A program made the translations under genes and the position numbers. The notes beneath the pieces are model-generated. The model had not been told where the DNA came from. It worked only from the letters and a program-made list of their open reading frames with translations, and ran no database searches. 41,971 nt of DNA, taken from positions 1 to 41,971 of the forward strand of contig CAJQQH010000095.1 in assembly GCA_905480405.1 (NCBI GenBank), read 5' to 3'. The first letter of the stretch is position 1, and every line of letters begins with the position of its first letter. The stretch comes from an uncultured Polaribacter sp. (GTDB taxonomy: Bacteria > Bacteroidota > Bacteroidia > Flavobacteriales > Flavobacteriaceae). Positions 1 through 6,786 of the stretch are shown here, in pieces.

Positions 1-90
1 TCATTAAAATATCAACGTAAAGTTGCGCAAGCAATTAAAAGAGCGCGTCATTTAGCGTTAATGCCTTACGTTGGAGATATGTTAAAATAA
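1..90 (+). CDS. rpsR: 30S ribosomal protein S18, C-terminal part
   Basis: The window opens inside this gene. The last 29 codons and a TAA stop at 88-90 are visible, encoding the typical S18 tail, with the conserved RxxKxAIKRARxLALMPY-like pattern. S18 is a small-subunit ribosomal protein that binds next to S6 on the platform. It lies 15 bases upstream of rplI, the usual rpsF-rpsR-rplI order, so the two are almost certainly co-transcribed. The start is outside the window. Confidence 0.95.
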   Translation, partial: SLKYQRKVAQAIKRARHLALMPYVGDMLK

Positions 91-105
91 TAAAGACGTA
101 GAGAC

Positions 106-552
106 ATGGAACTTATATTAAGACAAGACGTAGAAAATTTAGGATTTAAAGATGATGTTGTATCTGTGAAAAACGGTTATGGTAGAAATTTTTTAATCCC
201 TACAGGAAAAGCATCTTTAGCTACTTCATCTGCAAGGAAAGTTTTAGCAGAGAATTTAAAACAAAGAGCTTACAAAGAAGCTAAATTAATTGAAGACGCT
301 ACCGCAATTGCTGAAACAGTTAAAGGATATGAAATTAAAATTGCATCTAAAGTTGGATCAGGAGACAAATTATTTGGTTCTGTAAATAACATCGATTTAG
401 CTGCAGCACTTGCAAAAGCAGGTACAGAATTAGACAAGAAATTTATTAAAGTTGTTGGAGGTTCTGTAAAAAGATTAGGTAAGTATGATGCATCTGTAAG
501 ATTACACAGAGCAGTAGTTGCTGAAATTACCTTTGAAGTTGTAGCTGAATAG
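106..552 (+). CDS. rplI: 50S ribosomal protein L9
   Basis: Encodes 148 residues, the normal length for L9. The N-terminal signature is present (MELILRQDVENLGFKDDVV followed by GYGRNFLIP), which is the 23S rRNA-binding domain. A lysine-rich connecting helix follows around residues 45-75, then the C-terminal domain. L9 binds domain V of 23S rRNA near the L1 stalk and helps maintain reading frame. It follows rpsR closely and is followed by a strong hairpin terminator, so it is the last gene of the ribosomal operon. Confidence 0.97.
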   Translation: MELILRQDVENLGFKDDVVSVKNGYGRNFLIPTGKASLATSSARKVLAENLKQRAYKEAKLIEDATAIAETVKGYEIKIASKVGSGDKLFGSVNNIDLAAALAKAGTELDKKFIKVVGGSVKRLGKYDASVRLHRAVVAEITFEVVAE

Positions 553-572
553 TTATACTTTAAATAATTTAT

Positions 573-604
573 AAAAAGCTCGTTAGAAATAACGAGCTTT
601 TTTA
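573..604 (+). terminator. Rho-independent terminator after rplI
   Basis: Perfect 9-bp stem (577-585 with 590-598, AGCTCGTTA/TAACGAGCT), a GAAA tetraloop at 586-589 and a T-run on the 3' side. It lies 20 bases after the rplI stop and closes the ribosomal operon. Confidence 0.9.
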
Positions 605-617
605 TTTATACATTCTT

Positions 618-1085
618 ATGAAATACAGACAACTTACTAAAGAACAATTTGAAAGTTTACATGAAGATTTTGCACGCTTTTTAGCTACACAAAGTATTGA
701 TGTGAAAGAATGGAATCAAATTAAAAAAGAGAACCCTAAGGTAGCTGAAGAAGAAATGAATGTTTTTTCTGATGTTGTTTGGGACGATGTTTTAGTAAAA
801 ACAAATTATGTAGAGCACTTTTCTAAAACCGCTGTAAATTTGTTTAAATGTGATGAAAATGAAATACATAGAATTGCAATTAAAATAAATTGGGATATTA
901 ACTTATTAGAACAAAAAGGTTTTGAATGGTTAATGCAGAATCCAATGGATAATTCTGTAGATATTTTTAAAGGTACTAAGCCTTATAAATCTGAAAGAAA
1001 TTTAGAAGTTTTTGATTTAATTGAAAAGGGGAGCTCTATTTCTAAAGGTGAAATTTTTGAATATTTTAGTCAACTAATTGGTTGA
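618..1085 (+). CDS. DUF6495 family protein
   Basis: A 155-residue acidic cytosolic protein with no signal peptide or membrane segment. I recognise it as the family that follows rplI in many Flavobacteriaceae (DUF6495); its function is unknown. Visible features are an N-terminal helix (MKYRQLTKEQFESLHEDFARFLATQ would be its start), an aspartate- and tryptophan-rich middle (VVWDDVL near residues 53-59) and a C-terminal segment with KGxxxSKGEIFEYF-like spacing. It starts 14 bases beyond the L9 terminator, so it probably has its own promoter or depends on read-through. The family name is from memory. Confidence 0.75.
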   Translation: MKYRQLTKEQFESLHEDFARFLATQSIDVKEWNQIKKENPKVAEEEMNVFSDVVWDDVLVKTNYVEHFSKTAVNLFKCDENEIHRIAIKINWDINLLEQKGFEWLMQNPMDNSVDIFKGTKPYKSERNLEVFDLIEKGSSISKGEIFEYFSQLIG

Positions 1086-1124
1086 TTTTTTGCTTTAAAA
1101 TAAGTTATAAGATAAATATTACCG

Positions 1125-1211
1125 TTCATCGACACTTATTAGCATTCTAACTTAAGATTAACACATCTTATCATTCTTTAACAAATACTATTTAACTTTA
1201 AACTTACTTTG
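1125..1211 (+). promoter_or_regulatory. Candidate LytTR half-site and -7 element, cassette A
   Basis: One clear half-site, TTCATCGACA (1125-1134), sits inside ACCGTTCAT (1121-1129). That 9-mer fits the published general LytTR box [TA][AC][CA]GTTN[AG][TG]. A second, degenerate copy is possible about 20 bases downstream (TTCTAACTTA, 1145-1154). A near-consensus -7 element, TTACTTTG, is at 1204-1211, 79 bp after the start of the clear half-site. That matches the 79-81 bp spacing of the upstream half-site in the other complete sites. The start codon is at 1242. Confidence 0.5.
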
Positions 1212-1241
1212 TATAAGAAAACCTAAGTAAAGTTAAAATAG

Positions 1242-1655
1242 ATGGATAAAGTTTTGAAAATCTTATTAGTTGAAGATAATTTAATTGAGATAATGAAAAT
1301 GAAAAGAACAATTTCATTATTAAAATTAAACCATACACTTCAAGAAGCTAAAAATGGAGAAGAAGCACTTCAGATTTTAGAAAACAAAGCAAATATTCCT
1401 GATATTATTTTATTAGATTTAAATATGCCTAAGATTAGTGGAATAGAATTTCTTAGAATTATAAAGGCTAATGATGATTTAAAACATATACCAACAGTTA
1501 TTTTAACAACTTCTAGTAATCAAAAAGACTTATTAGAATGTTACAGAACAGGTATGTCTGGTTATGTTTTAAAACCTTTAAAATATGAAGATTATGTTAA
1601 AAAAATAGAATCTGTTTTGGCATATTGGAGTGTAAATGAACTAATAAAACTATAA
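1242..1655 (+). CDS. Single-domain response regulator (CheY-like), cassette A
   Basis: A 137-residue receiver with no output domain. It shows the acidic pair in ILLVEDN (E11, D12), the phospho-acceptor D59 in LLDLNMP, the switch Thr in ILTTSS (about residues 86-90) and the conserved Lys-Pro in VLKPL. The C-terminal tail (YWSVNELIKL) is shared with its paralogue at 5837-6247. It heads cassette A, 37 bases before the FIST gene. Because the neighbouring kinase lacks a receiver and an HPt gene follows, it could be the intermediate receiver of a split phosphorelay (kinase to receiver to HPt to LytTR regulator). That role is inferred from gene content. Confidence 0.92.
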   Translation: MDKVLKILLVEDNLIEIMKMKRTISLLKLNHTLQEAKNGEEALQILENKANIPDIILLDLNMPKISGIEFLRIIKANDDLKHIPTVILTTSSNQKDLLECYRTGMSGYVLKPLKYEDYVKKIESVLAYWSVNELIKL

Positions 1656-1692
1656 TACTTAATTTATTTTCAACCCCCAAAAATAAAAAAAG

Positions 1693-2832
1693 ATGAAAAC
1701 AGTACAATTAAAAAAAACAGGTAGTGCAAAATTTGAGTATATATCTGAAAATATAGCTTTAGTAAAACCTTTAGTTTTAGTATTTGGAAACAGATATATG
1801 TTAGAGGATAAAAATATTTTTAATGAAATTAAAGATATTTTTAATGATGGTCAAATAGTAATTGGCTCTACCGCTGGTGACATAACACCAGAAACTGTAG
1901 ATGATGAAAGTGTAACCATTACTGCTGTAGAATTTGAAAAAAGTACTTTTTCTATTAAAACATCCAATGTATTAAAATATGGTGATGAAATTGATAGTTA
2001 TAAAATTGGTAAAGAATTAATAGAACAATTACCACAAGAAGGATTAAAGTATGTTTTTGTTCTTTCTGATGGAAGTTTTATTAATGGAAGTCAATTTACT
2101 GTTGGTATGAACGCTGCAACAGAAGACAATCTAATAATAACAGGTGCTTTATGTGGAGATTCTGCAAGGTTTGAAAAAACATTATCATCTTATAATGAAA
2201 ACCCGAAAGTAGGTGAAGTTGTAGCTATTGGTTTTTATGGTGAAACTTTAGAAGTTAGTTTTGGTACCAATGGAGGTTGGACTCCTTTTGGACCAGAAAG
2301 AGTGGTAACAAAATCTAAAGACAATGTATTATATGAGTTAGATGGAAAACCTGCATTAGATTTATATAAAAAATATTTAGGCGAAAAATCTAATGAATTA
2401 CCGGCATCGGCACTATTATACCCTTTAAAGGTACAATCTTCAGATGAAAAAAAATCAATAGTAAGAACAATCTTAAATATTGATGAAGAAGAAAACTCTA
2501 TGATTTTAGCTGGTGATATTTTAGAAGAGTCTAAAGTACAGCTAATGATGACAAATGTTGATAGCATTGTAAATGCAGCAGAAACAGGAGCTTTACAAGC
2601 TTTAGAGTTACGAGAAAAAAAACCAGAGCTTGCAATCTTAGTAAGTTGTATTGGTAGAAAATTGGTTTTAGACCAAAGAGTAGAGGAAGAAGTTGATGAA
2701 GTAATGGAGGTTGTTGGTAAAGGAACTACAATTTGTGGTTTTTATTCTTATGGTGAAATTGCTCCTTTTGATGGTGAAATGAATTGCCAATTACATAATC
2801 AAACTATGGCTATTACTTTAATTAGTGAATAA
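1693..2832 (+). CDS. FIST domain sensor protein (NosP-type candidate NO sensor)
   Basis: A 379-residue cytosolic protein with the FIST_N and FIST_C architecture. The N-terminal half carries VIGSTAGDI and LSDGSFINGSQF-type blocks; the C-terminal half carries CIGRKLVL, GFYSYGEIAPF and the terminal LHNQTMAITL block. In Pseudomonas, Vibrio, Shewanella and Legionella, FIST proteins encoded beside histidine kinases bind haem and NO and are called NosP. Here the gene lies 4 bases before a kinase gene, the same association. The only histidine in the whole protein is H368 in LHNQT, so if it binds haem through His this is the only candidate. Haem binding itself is inferred; FIST domains have also been proposed to bind small ligands such as amino acids. 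Confidence 0.9.
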   Translation: MKTVQLKKTGSAKFEYISENIALVKPLVLVFGNRYMLEDKNIFNEIKDIFNDGQIVIGSTAGDITPETVDDESVTITAVEFEKSTFSIKTSNVLKYGDEIDSYKIGKELIEQLPQEGLKYVFVLSDGSFINGSQFTVGMNAATEDNLIITGALCGDSARFEKTLSSYNENPKVGEVVAIGFYGETLEVSFGTNGGWTPFGPERVVTKSKDNVLYELDGKPALDLYKKYLGEKSNELPASALLYPLKVQSSDEKKSIVRTILNIDEEENSMILAGDILEESKVQLMMTNVDSIVNAAETGALQALELREKKPELAILVSCIGRKLVLDQRVEEEVDEVMEVVGKGTTICGFYSYGEIAPFDGEMNCQLHNQTMAITLISE

Positions 2833-2835
2833 AGT

Positions 2836-3882
2836 ATGAACTCCTTATTAAAAAGACAAATAAGAAAATATTTACCAAAAGACTTGCAATCTAATAAAGA
2901 TATGGGAGTTTTTTTAGATGCAATAAGTAGATCTTATGACACCTCTGAAGAGCAATTTTCTATGCTGCAAAGAGCATCTGCAATTAGCTCAGAAGAACTT
3001 TTTGATTCTAATAAAAAATTAAGAAAAGAGTCTAATTCTCAAAAAGTAATAATAGACAAACTTAAAAGTGTAATTGATCGATTAAAATTTTATGATTTAA
3101 AAGGAGATCAATCACTAGAAGATTTTGATCCTTTAAAATTAGTAGAATTTATAGACAACCAAACAAAAGAAATAATAGAAATAAATAAAGAAAAAGATAA
3201 ATTAGTTACTAATTTAGAAATGCAAAATCAAGAATTAAATGATTATGCCCAAATGGTTTCTCATGATTTAAAATCGCCCTTACAAAGTGTAGATGCATTA
3301 ACAACCTGGATACGAGAAGATTATTCTGAAGTGTTAGGAGAAGGAGGTAAAGAAATTATAAACCTAATTAGAGAAAACGTTGAGAAAATGGATACTTTAA
3401 TTCAAGGTATTTTAGAATATTCAACTATTGGTAAGGCAGAGAATAAATTATATAATGTTGATTTAAATATTTTAATAGATGATTTAATTGCAACATTAGA
3501 CAACCCTAAAGAAGTAAATATCAGTATACCAGAAAAATTACCTATTATTAATGGAGATCAATACAGGTTAGACTTATTGTTTTTTCATTTAATACAAAAT
3601 GCAATAAATTTTAATAATAAGAATGAGAATGCTTTTGTAGAAATTAATTGCGAAGATGATAAAAACTTTTGGGTTTTTTCTATAAAAGATAATGGAAAGG
3701 GTATTGAAGAAAGATTTTTTGATAAAATTTTTGTAGCATTTCAGAAATTAGAAAATGACTTTAAATCTACAGGTATAGGTTTATCAATTGTAAAAAAAAT
3801 AGTTGAAGCTTATAATGGTAAAATTTGGCTAGAATCTACACCAGATGTAGAAACTACATTTTACTTTACTATTAAAAAATAA
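2836..3882 (+). CDS. Cytosolic sensor histidine kinase, cassette A (FIST-associated)
   Basis: 348 residues, no membrane segment. The N-terminal region (LLKRQIRKYLP...SSEELFDSN, about 1-60) is of the type seen in kinases encoded next to FIST genes. A coiled coil (about 60-135) leads into HisKA with the phospho-acceptor H143 in MVSHDLKSPL. The HATPase domain follows, with N-box HLIQNAINFNN, G1 DNGKGI and G2 GIGLSIVKKI. There is no PAS or GAF domain, so sensing is presumably supplied in trans by the FIST protein. The gene lies between FIST and HPt with gaps of 3 and 2 bases, so translation is tightly linked. By analogy with NosP/kinase pairs, ligand-bound FIST would switch its activity; this has not been tested here. 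Confidence 0.93.
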   Translation: MNSLLKRQIRKYLPKDLQSNKDMGVFLDAISRSYDTSEEQFSMLQRASAISSEELFDSNKKLRKESNSQKVIIDKLKSVIDRLKFYDLKGDQSLEDFDPLKLVEFIDNQTKEIIEINKEKDKLVTNLEMQNQELNDYAQMVSHDLKSPLQSVDALTTWIREDYSEVLGEGGKEIINLIRENVEKMDTLIQGILEYSTIGKAENKLYNVDLNILIDDLIATLDNPKEVNISIPEKLPIINGDQYRLDLLFFHLIQNAINFNNKNENAFVEINCEDDKNFWVFSIKDNGKGIEERFFDKIFVAFQKLENDFKSTGIGLSIVKKIVEAYNGKIWLESTPDVETTFYFTIKK

Positions 3883-3884
3883 TT

Positions 3885-4208
3885 ATGGAAGAACCAAATT
3901 TAGAATATATAGATCAACTAGCCAGAGGAGATGAATCTATTAGAAAAACTCTAATAGATGTTATTAAAAATGAGTTCCCAGATGAGAGAATTGATTATGA
4001 TAATAGCATCAAAAGTAAAGATTTTAAAAAAATAGAAGATAATGTTCATAGAATTAAACATAAATTTAGTATTTTAGGACTTGAAAAGAGTTATAAAAAA
4101 GCTAATAAGTTTGAACACAATCTTAGAGAACACATTTTGAATGTAGAAGAACAACAAGATTTTGATAAAACCCTAATAGCTATTTCAGAATATTTGAAAA
4201 CTATTTAG
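3885..4208 (+). CDS. HPt-domain phosphotransfer protein
   Basis: A 107-residue, mostly helical protein. The HPt signature HxxKxxxxxxLG is met by H55-R-I-K-H-K-F-S-I-L-G, making H55 the predicted phosphorylated histidine. It is a stand-alone HPt, used in multistep relays to pass phosphate from one receiver to another. It starts 2 bases after the kinase stop and ends 6 bases before the LytTR regulator, so it belongs to the operon. Cassette B has no HPt, so this protein may serve both cassettes (inference). Confidence 0.85.
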   Translation: MEEPNLEYIDQLARGDESIRKTLIDVIKNEFPDERIDYDNSIKSKDFKKIEDNVHRIKHKFSILGLEKSYKKANKFEHNLREHILNVEEQQDFDKTLIAISEYLKTI

Positions 4209-4214
4209 ACCCCC

Positions 4215-4919
4215 ATGAATTGTATTATTATCGATGATGAAAAAATGGCAAGAGTTATCATTAGAACTCTTTGTAATCAGATTAAATCATTAAATCTTAT
4301 TGAAGAATTTACAAATGCTATTGAAGCAATTAAATTTCTAAATGAGAATCAAGTAGATTTAATCTTTCTTGATATTCATATGCCAAATTTTAGTGGATTA
4401 GATTTTATTAAAACACTAAAAGATCCTCCCAAAATTATATTTACAACATCAGACCCTAAATTTGCTATTGAAGCTTTTGAGTATGATTTTATTGTAGATT
4501 ACTTACTTAAACCTGTAGAGTTACCTCGTTTTGAAAAAGCTGTTAAAAAAGCAGAAAAACGTCAAATGATTCAGAGCCAATTGAATTCTAAAGTAACTAC
4601 GGAAATTAAAAACGATTTTTATGTTAATATAGATAGAAGGTTAATTAAAATAGACCTATCAAGTATCTATTTAATAGAAGCTAAAGGAGATTATATTAAT
4701 ATTAAAACTGAGGATAGTAACTATACAGTTCATTCTACTCTAAAAAAAATTGAAGAAAAATTACCTACCTCATTATTTTTAAAGGTTCATCGCTCTTACA
4801 TTATTAATGTTAAGAAAATTATTGATATTGAAGATAATAGTGTACTTATAAAAAAGGACGTTGTACCCGTCAGTCGTTCCAATAGGCCAGAATTAATGAA
4901 ACGTTTAGATCTTTTATAA
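4215..4919 (+). CDS. LytTR-family response regulator, cassette A
   Basis: 234 residues. The receiver (1-120) has the acidic IIDDE cluster, phospho-acceptor D53 in LIFLDIHMP, the switch Thr in FTTSD and LLKPVE. The LytTR DNA-binding domain (about 135-234) has YVNIDRRLIKIDLSSIYLIE, AKGDYI, LFLKVHRSYIIN and a terminal SRSNRPELMKRL. The DNA-binding half is almost identical by eye to that of the paralogue at 8533-9234, so both should recognise the same operator. It closes cassette A and is the likely output. Candidate targets are the paired half-sites described before 1242, 5033, 5837, 9346, 14022 and 22905. Confidence 0.95.
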   Translation: MNCIIIDDEKMARVIIRTLCNQIKSLNLIEEFTNAIEAIKFLNENQVDLIFLDIHMPNFSGLDFIKTLKDPPKIIFTTSDPKFAIEAFEYDFIVDYLLKPVELPRFEKAVKKAEKRQMIQSQLNSKVTTEIKNDFYVNIDRRLIKIDLSSIYLIEAKGDYINIKTEDSNYTVHSTLKKIEEKLPTSLFLKVHRSYIINVKKIIDIEDNSVLIKKDVVPVSRSNRPELMKRLDLL

Positions 4920-4926
4920 ATTTTTA

Positions 4927-5014
4927 ATTATCGTTATTAAAATAACCTTTCGTCGTTAGATATTTTGGTTAAAACGAAATATTTACTTAAAAGTATATTA
5001 ATAAAGTAACTTTA
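4927..5014 (+). promoter_or_regulatory. Candidate LytTR operator pair and -7 element before peptide/STAS unit
   Basis: Half-sites ATTATCGTTA (4927-4936) and TTCGTCGTTA (4949-4958) form a direct repeat with a 22-bp offset; TTCGTC is the AlgR core. A near-consensus -7 element, TAACTTTA, is at 5007-5014, 58 bp from the downstream half-site and 80 bp from the upstream one. The first downstream start codon is at 5033. An inverted pair TTTCGT (4948-4953)/ACGAAA (4974-4979) overlaps the region. Confidence 0.55.
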
Positions 5015-5032
5015 TGATATAATATATATATC

Positions 5033-5206
5033 ATGAAAAATTTTATAGTTATACTGATTTCGTTTTTATTAACAATATTAAATATTAATTGTTATGGAGA
5101 GTTAAGTCCAAAAAAATTAAAGAAAGCTAAGTTAAATGCAAAATTATATAATCAAATTGTTATTAATAATGCGATAGATAATAATTTAAATATTATTTCT
5201 TATTAA
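5033..5206 (+). CDS. Small secreted or lipidated peptide, 57 residues
   Basis: An ATG at 5033 opens a 57-codon frame ending at TAA 5204-5206. The product begins MKNFIVILISFLLTI, a typical Sec signal peptide, followed by a possible lipobox-like ILNINC with C20. The mature part is short, basic and asparagine-rich (KKLKKAKLNAKLYNQ then NNAIDNNLNI). I recognise no family. The frame sits 18 bases after a candidate -7 element and an operator pair, and 62 bases before the STAS gene, so it is probably translated from the same transcript. Signal peptide and position support a real gene. Without homologues it could still be chance in AT-rich DNA. Confidence 0.5.
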   Translation: MKNFIVILISFLLTILNINCYGELSPKKLKKAKLNAKLYNQIVINNAIDNNLNIISY

Positions 5207-5268
5207 TAATATATTTTAAATAGTATTCTCTTTTCAAAAGAAAAATTAATTAACTAAATATATATATT

Positions 5269-5547
5269 ATGTCCCTCAAAATCTCAAAAAAGAAAGGTAT
5301 CTACTCTTTAAAAGGAGTTATTAGTAAACCTACTGTAAAGTTATTTTTAAGTTATTTTAAAAAGAAAATAAACAAAAATAAAAAAATTGTTTTAGATATT
5401 AATGAAACAAAACTCATTGATAAATCTGGCCTTAATGCAATAAAAAAACTTGTTAAAGAAGGAGCAGAAAAAAGTAAAGAAGTTTTTATTGTTGGTAATG
5501 GTTGTAAAGAAATTTATGATGACATGCAAAATAGTAAAGCATTCTAA
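5269..5547 (+). CDS. STAS domain protein (anti-sigma-antagonist-like), phosphosite intact
   Basis: A 92-residue protein made of one STAS domain. The pattern is that of SpoIIAA-like antagonists: a beta-strand IVLDINETKLIDKSGLNAIKKL with S53 at the usual Ser phosphorylation position (DxSGL), then EVFIVGNGCKEIYDDM. STAS proteins act by partner switching; in Vibrio fischeri the STAS protein SypA controls biofilm polysaccharide according to phosphorylation of its Ser. No RsbW-like kinase or PP2C phosphatase is encoded in the window. A paralogue at 14022-14300 has Glu at the same position. The gene is followed by a good terminator. Its partner is unknown. Confidence 0.85.
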   Translation: MSLKISKKKGIYSLKGVISKPTVKLFLSYFKKKINKNKKIVLDINETKLIDKSGLNAIKKLVKEGAEKSKEVFIVGNGCKEIYDDMQNSKAF

Positions 5548-5560
5548 ACTTTAAAAATAT

Positions 5561-5593
5561 AAAAGAGCTACTAATTAATTTGTAGCTCTTTTT
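5561..5593 (+). terminator. Rho-independent terminator after STAS gene
   Basis: Stem AAAAGAGCTAC (5561-5571) pairs with GTAGCTCTTTT (5582-5592), with a 10-base loop and T-rich 3' side, 13 bases after the STAS stop. The rest of 5594-5728 is AT-rich with no gene I can support. Confidence 0.85.
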
Positions 5594-5728
5594 ATTTACA
5601 ATATATCTTAAAATTATTTAGTATTAAAAATTAAATACAACTAAAAGTACTTTTTAGTAGTTATAAGTATATTTTATGAAGTTGCTTTTTTCATAATTTA
5701 ATAAGCATTAATTAAATTATGTTTATTA

Positions 5729-5815
5729 TTCATCTACATTGATTTGAATTTCATCTACACAAAAATAGTCTTTATCAGTATTAATAGATGATTCATTAAT
5801 ATTTTTTTATCTTTA
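5729..5815 (+). promoter_or_regulatory. Candidate LytTR operator (perfect direct repeat) and -7 element, cassette B
   Basis: TTCATCTACA occurs twice, at 5729-5738 and 5750-5759: a perfect 10-bp direct repeat offset by exactly 21 bp, two helical turns. A near-consensus -7 element, TATCTTTA, is at 5808-5815, 58 bp from the start of the downstream copy and 79 bp from the upstream copy. The first gene of cassette B starts at 5837. This is the cleanest example of the motif in the window. Confidence 0.65.
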
Positions 5816-5836
5816 ATTTATTAAATAAAAAAAGGC

Positions 5837-6247
5837 ATGTTGCAAGCAAAATTAAAAATTTTATTGATTGAAGGAGATGAAATAGAAGTGATAAAGATTA
5901 AAAGAGCTATTTCTAAAAACAACTACGATTATAGTCTTACTTTAGCAACTACTGGTGATAAAGCACTCACTTTTTTAGAAGAAAATTTCCCTAATATTAT
6001 TCTTTTAGATTTGGATACTCCAAAAACAAATGGATTTGAGTTTATCTCAATTTTAAAAAAGAATAATGATTTAAAACATATTCCTATAATTATTTTAACA
6101 AATTCTGAGATTAATAAAAGTATCTCAGAGCTATATAAATTGGGAATAGCTGGGTACATATTAAAACCTTTAGAGTTTGATGAATATTCATCAAAAATTA
6201 ACACGACAATAAAGTATTGGAGTTTAAATGAATTTATAAAATTATAA
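5837..6247 (+). CDS. Single-domain receiver with altered acidic pocket, cassette B
   Basis: 136 residues, paralogue of the receiver at 1242-1655 with the same C-terminal tail pattern (YWSLNEFIKL). The phospho-acceptor is D58 in LLDLDTP; the switch region ILTNSE and LKPLE are kept. The acidic pocket reads LLIEGDE where cassette A reads LLVEDN, so the second Mg-binding acid is Gly13. Neighbouring D14/E15 might compensate. It may be phosphorylated poorly or act without phosphorylation. Its stop codon overlaps the H-NOX start by one base, indicating translational coupling. Confidence 0.9.
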   Translation: MLQAKLKILLIEGDEIEVIKIKRAISKNNYDYSLTLATTGDKALTFLEENFPNIILLDLDTPKTNGFEFISILKKNNDLKHIPIIILTNSEINKSISELYKLGIAGYILKPLEFDEYSSKINTTIKYWSLNEFIKL

Positions 6248-6786
6248 TGAAAGGAATTGTTTTTACAGAGTTTTTAGATTTAGTTGAAGATAAGTTTGGT
6301 ATTGAAATGGTAGATGATATTATAACAAATGCTAAATTAGAATCAGAAGGTGTTTATACCTCTATTGGCACTTATAGTTTTTCAGAAATGCTTCAGCTTC
6401 TTCAGAATTTAAGCAAGAATACAGGTGTTTCTATAGATAACCTATTATTAATTTATGCAGAACATTTTTTTTCTGTTATAAAACAAAGTTATCCTGGTCT
6501 TTTAGAAACTTATAAAGACCCAATAGAGATGATATCATCTATTGAAGATCATATACATGTAGAAGTTAGAAAAATTTACCCAGATGCAGAATTACCTACT
6601 TTTGTAGTAGAAGATAGAACTGAAAATTCTTTAGTTTTAATTTATACTTCTAGTAGAGCAATGCATCATTTTGGACTTGGTTTAATGAATAAAACTTTTG
6701 AATATTTTAATAGTACAGCAGAAATAACTTTAGAAAAAATTAAAGAAGATGGTACAGAAGTTAGGTTTATTATTAACAAAAATTAA
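6247..6786 (+). CDS. hnoX: H-NOX haem NO-binding sensor protein
   Basis: A 179-residue, full-length stand-alone H-NOX domain. The opening MKGIVFTEFLDLVEDKFG is characteristic. The proximal haem ligand is H104 in HIHVEVRKIYP, assigned by spacing to the YP pair as for His105 of guanylate cyclase beta1. The haem-propionate motif YxSxR is Y133-T-S-S-R137. I see no obvious distal-pocket Tyr just after it (F142 in the expected area), which fits an NO-selective rather than O2-binding protein, though that alignment is approximate. H-NOX proteins bind NO and inhibit or activate the co-encoded kinase. The gene overlaps both neighbours by one base (TAATG). Confidence 0.96.
   Translation: MKGIVFTEFLDLVEDKFGIEMVDDIITNAKLESEGVYTSIGTYSFSEMLQLLQNLSKNTGVSIDNLLLIYAEHFFSVIKQSYPGLLETYKDPIEMISSIEDHIHVEVRKIYPDAELPTFVVEDRTENSLVLIYTSSRAMHHFGLGLMNKTFEYFNSTAEITLEKIKEDGTEVRFIINKN

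Noticed and set aside
2235..2567. Open frames on the opposite strand inside FIST, H-NOX-kinase, ald and other genes
   Set aside because: They are antisense shadows of well-supported genes, with no start context or recognisable protein features.
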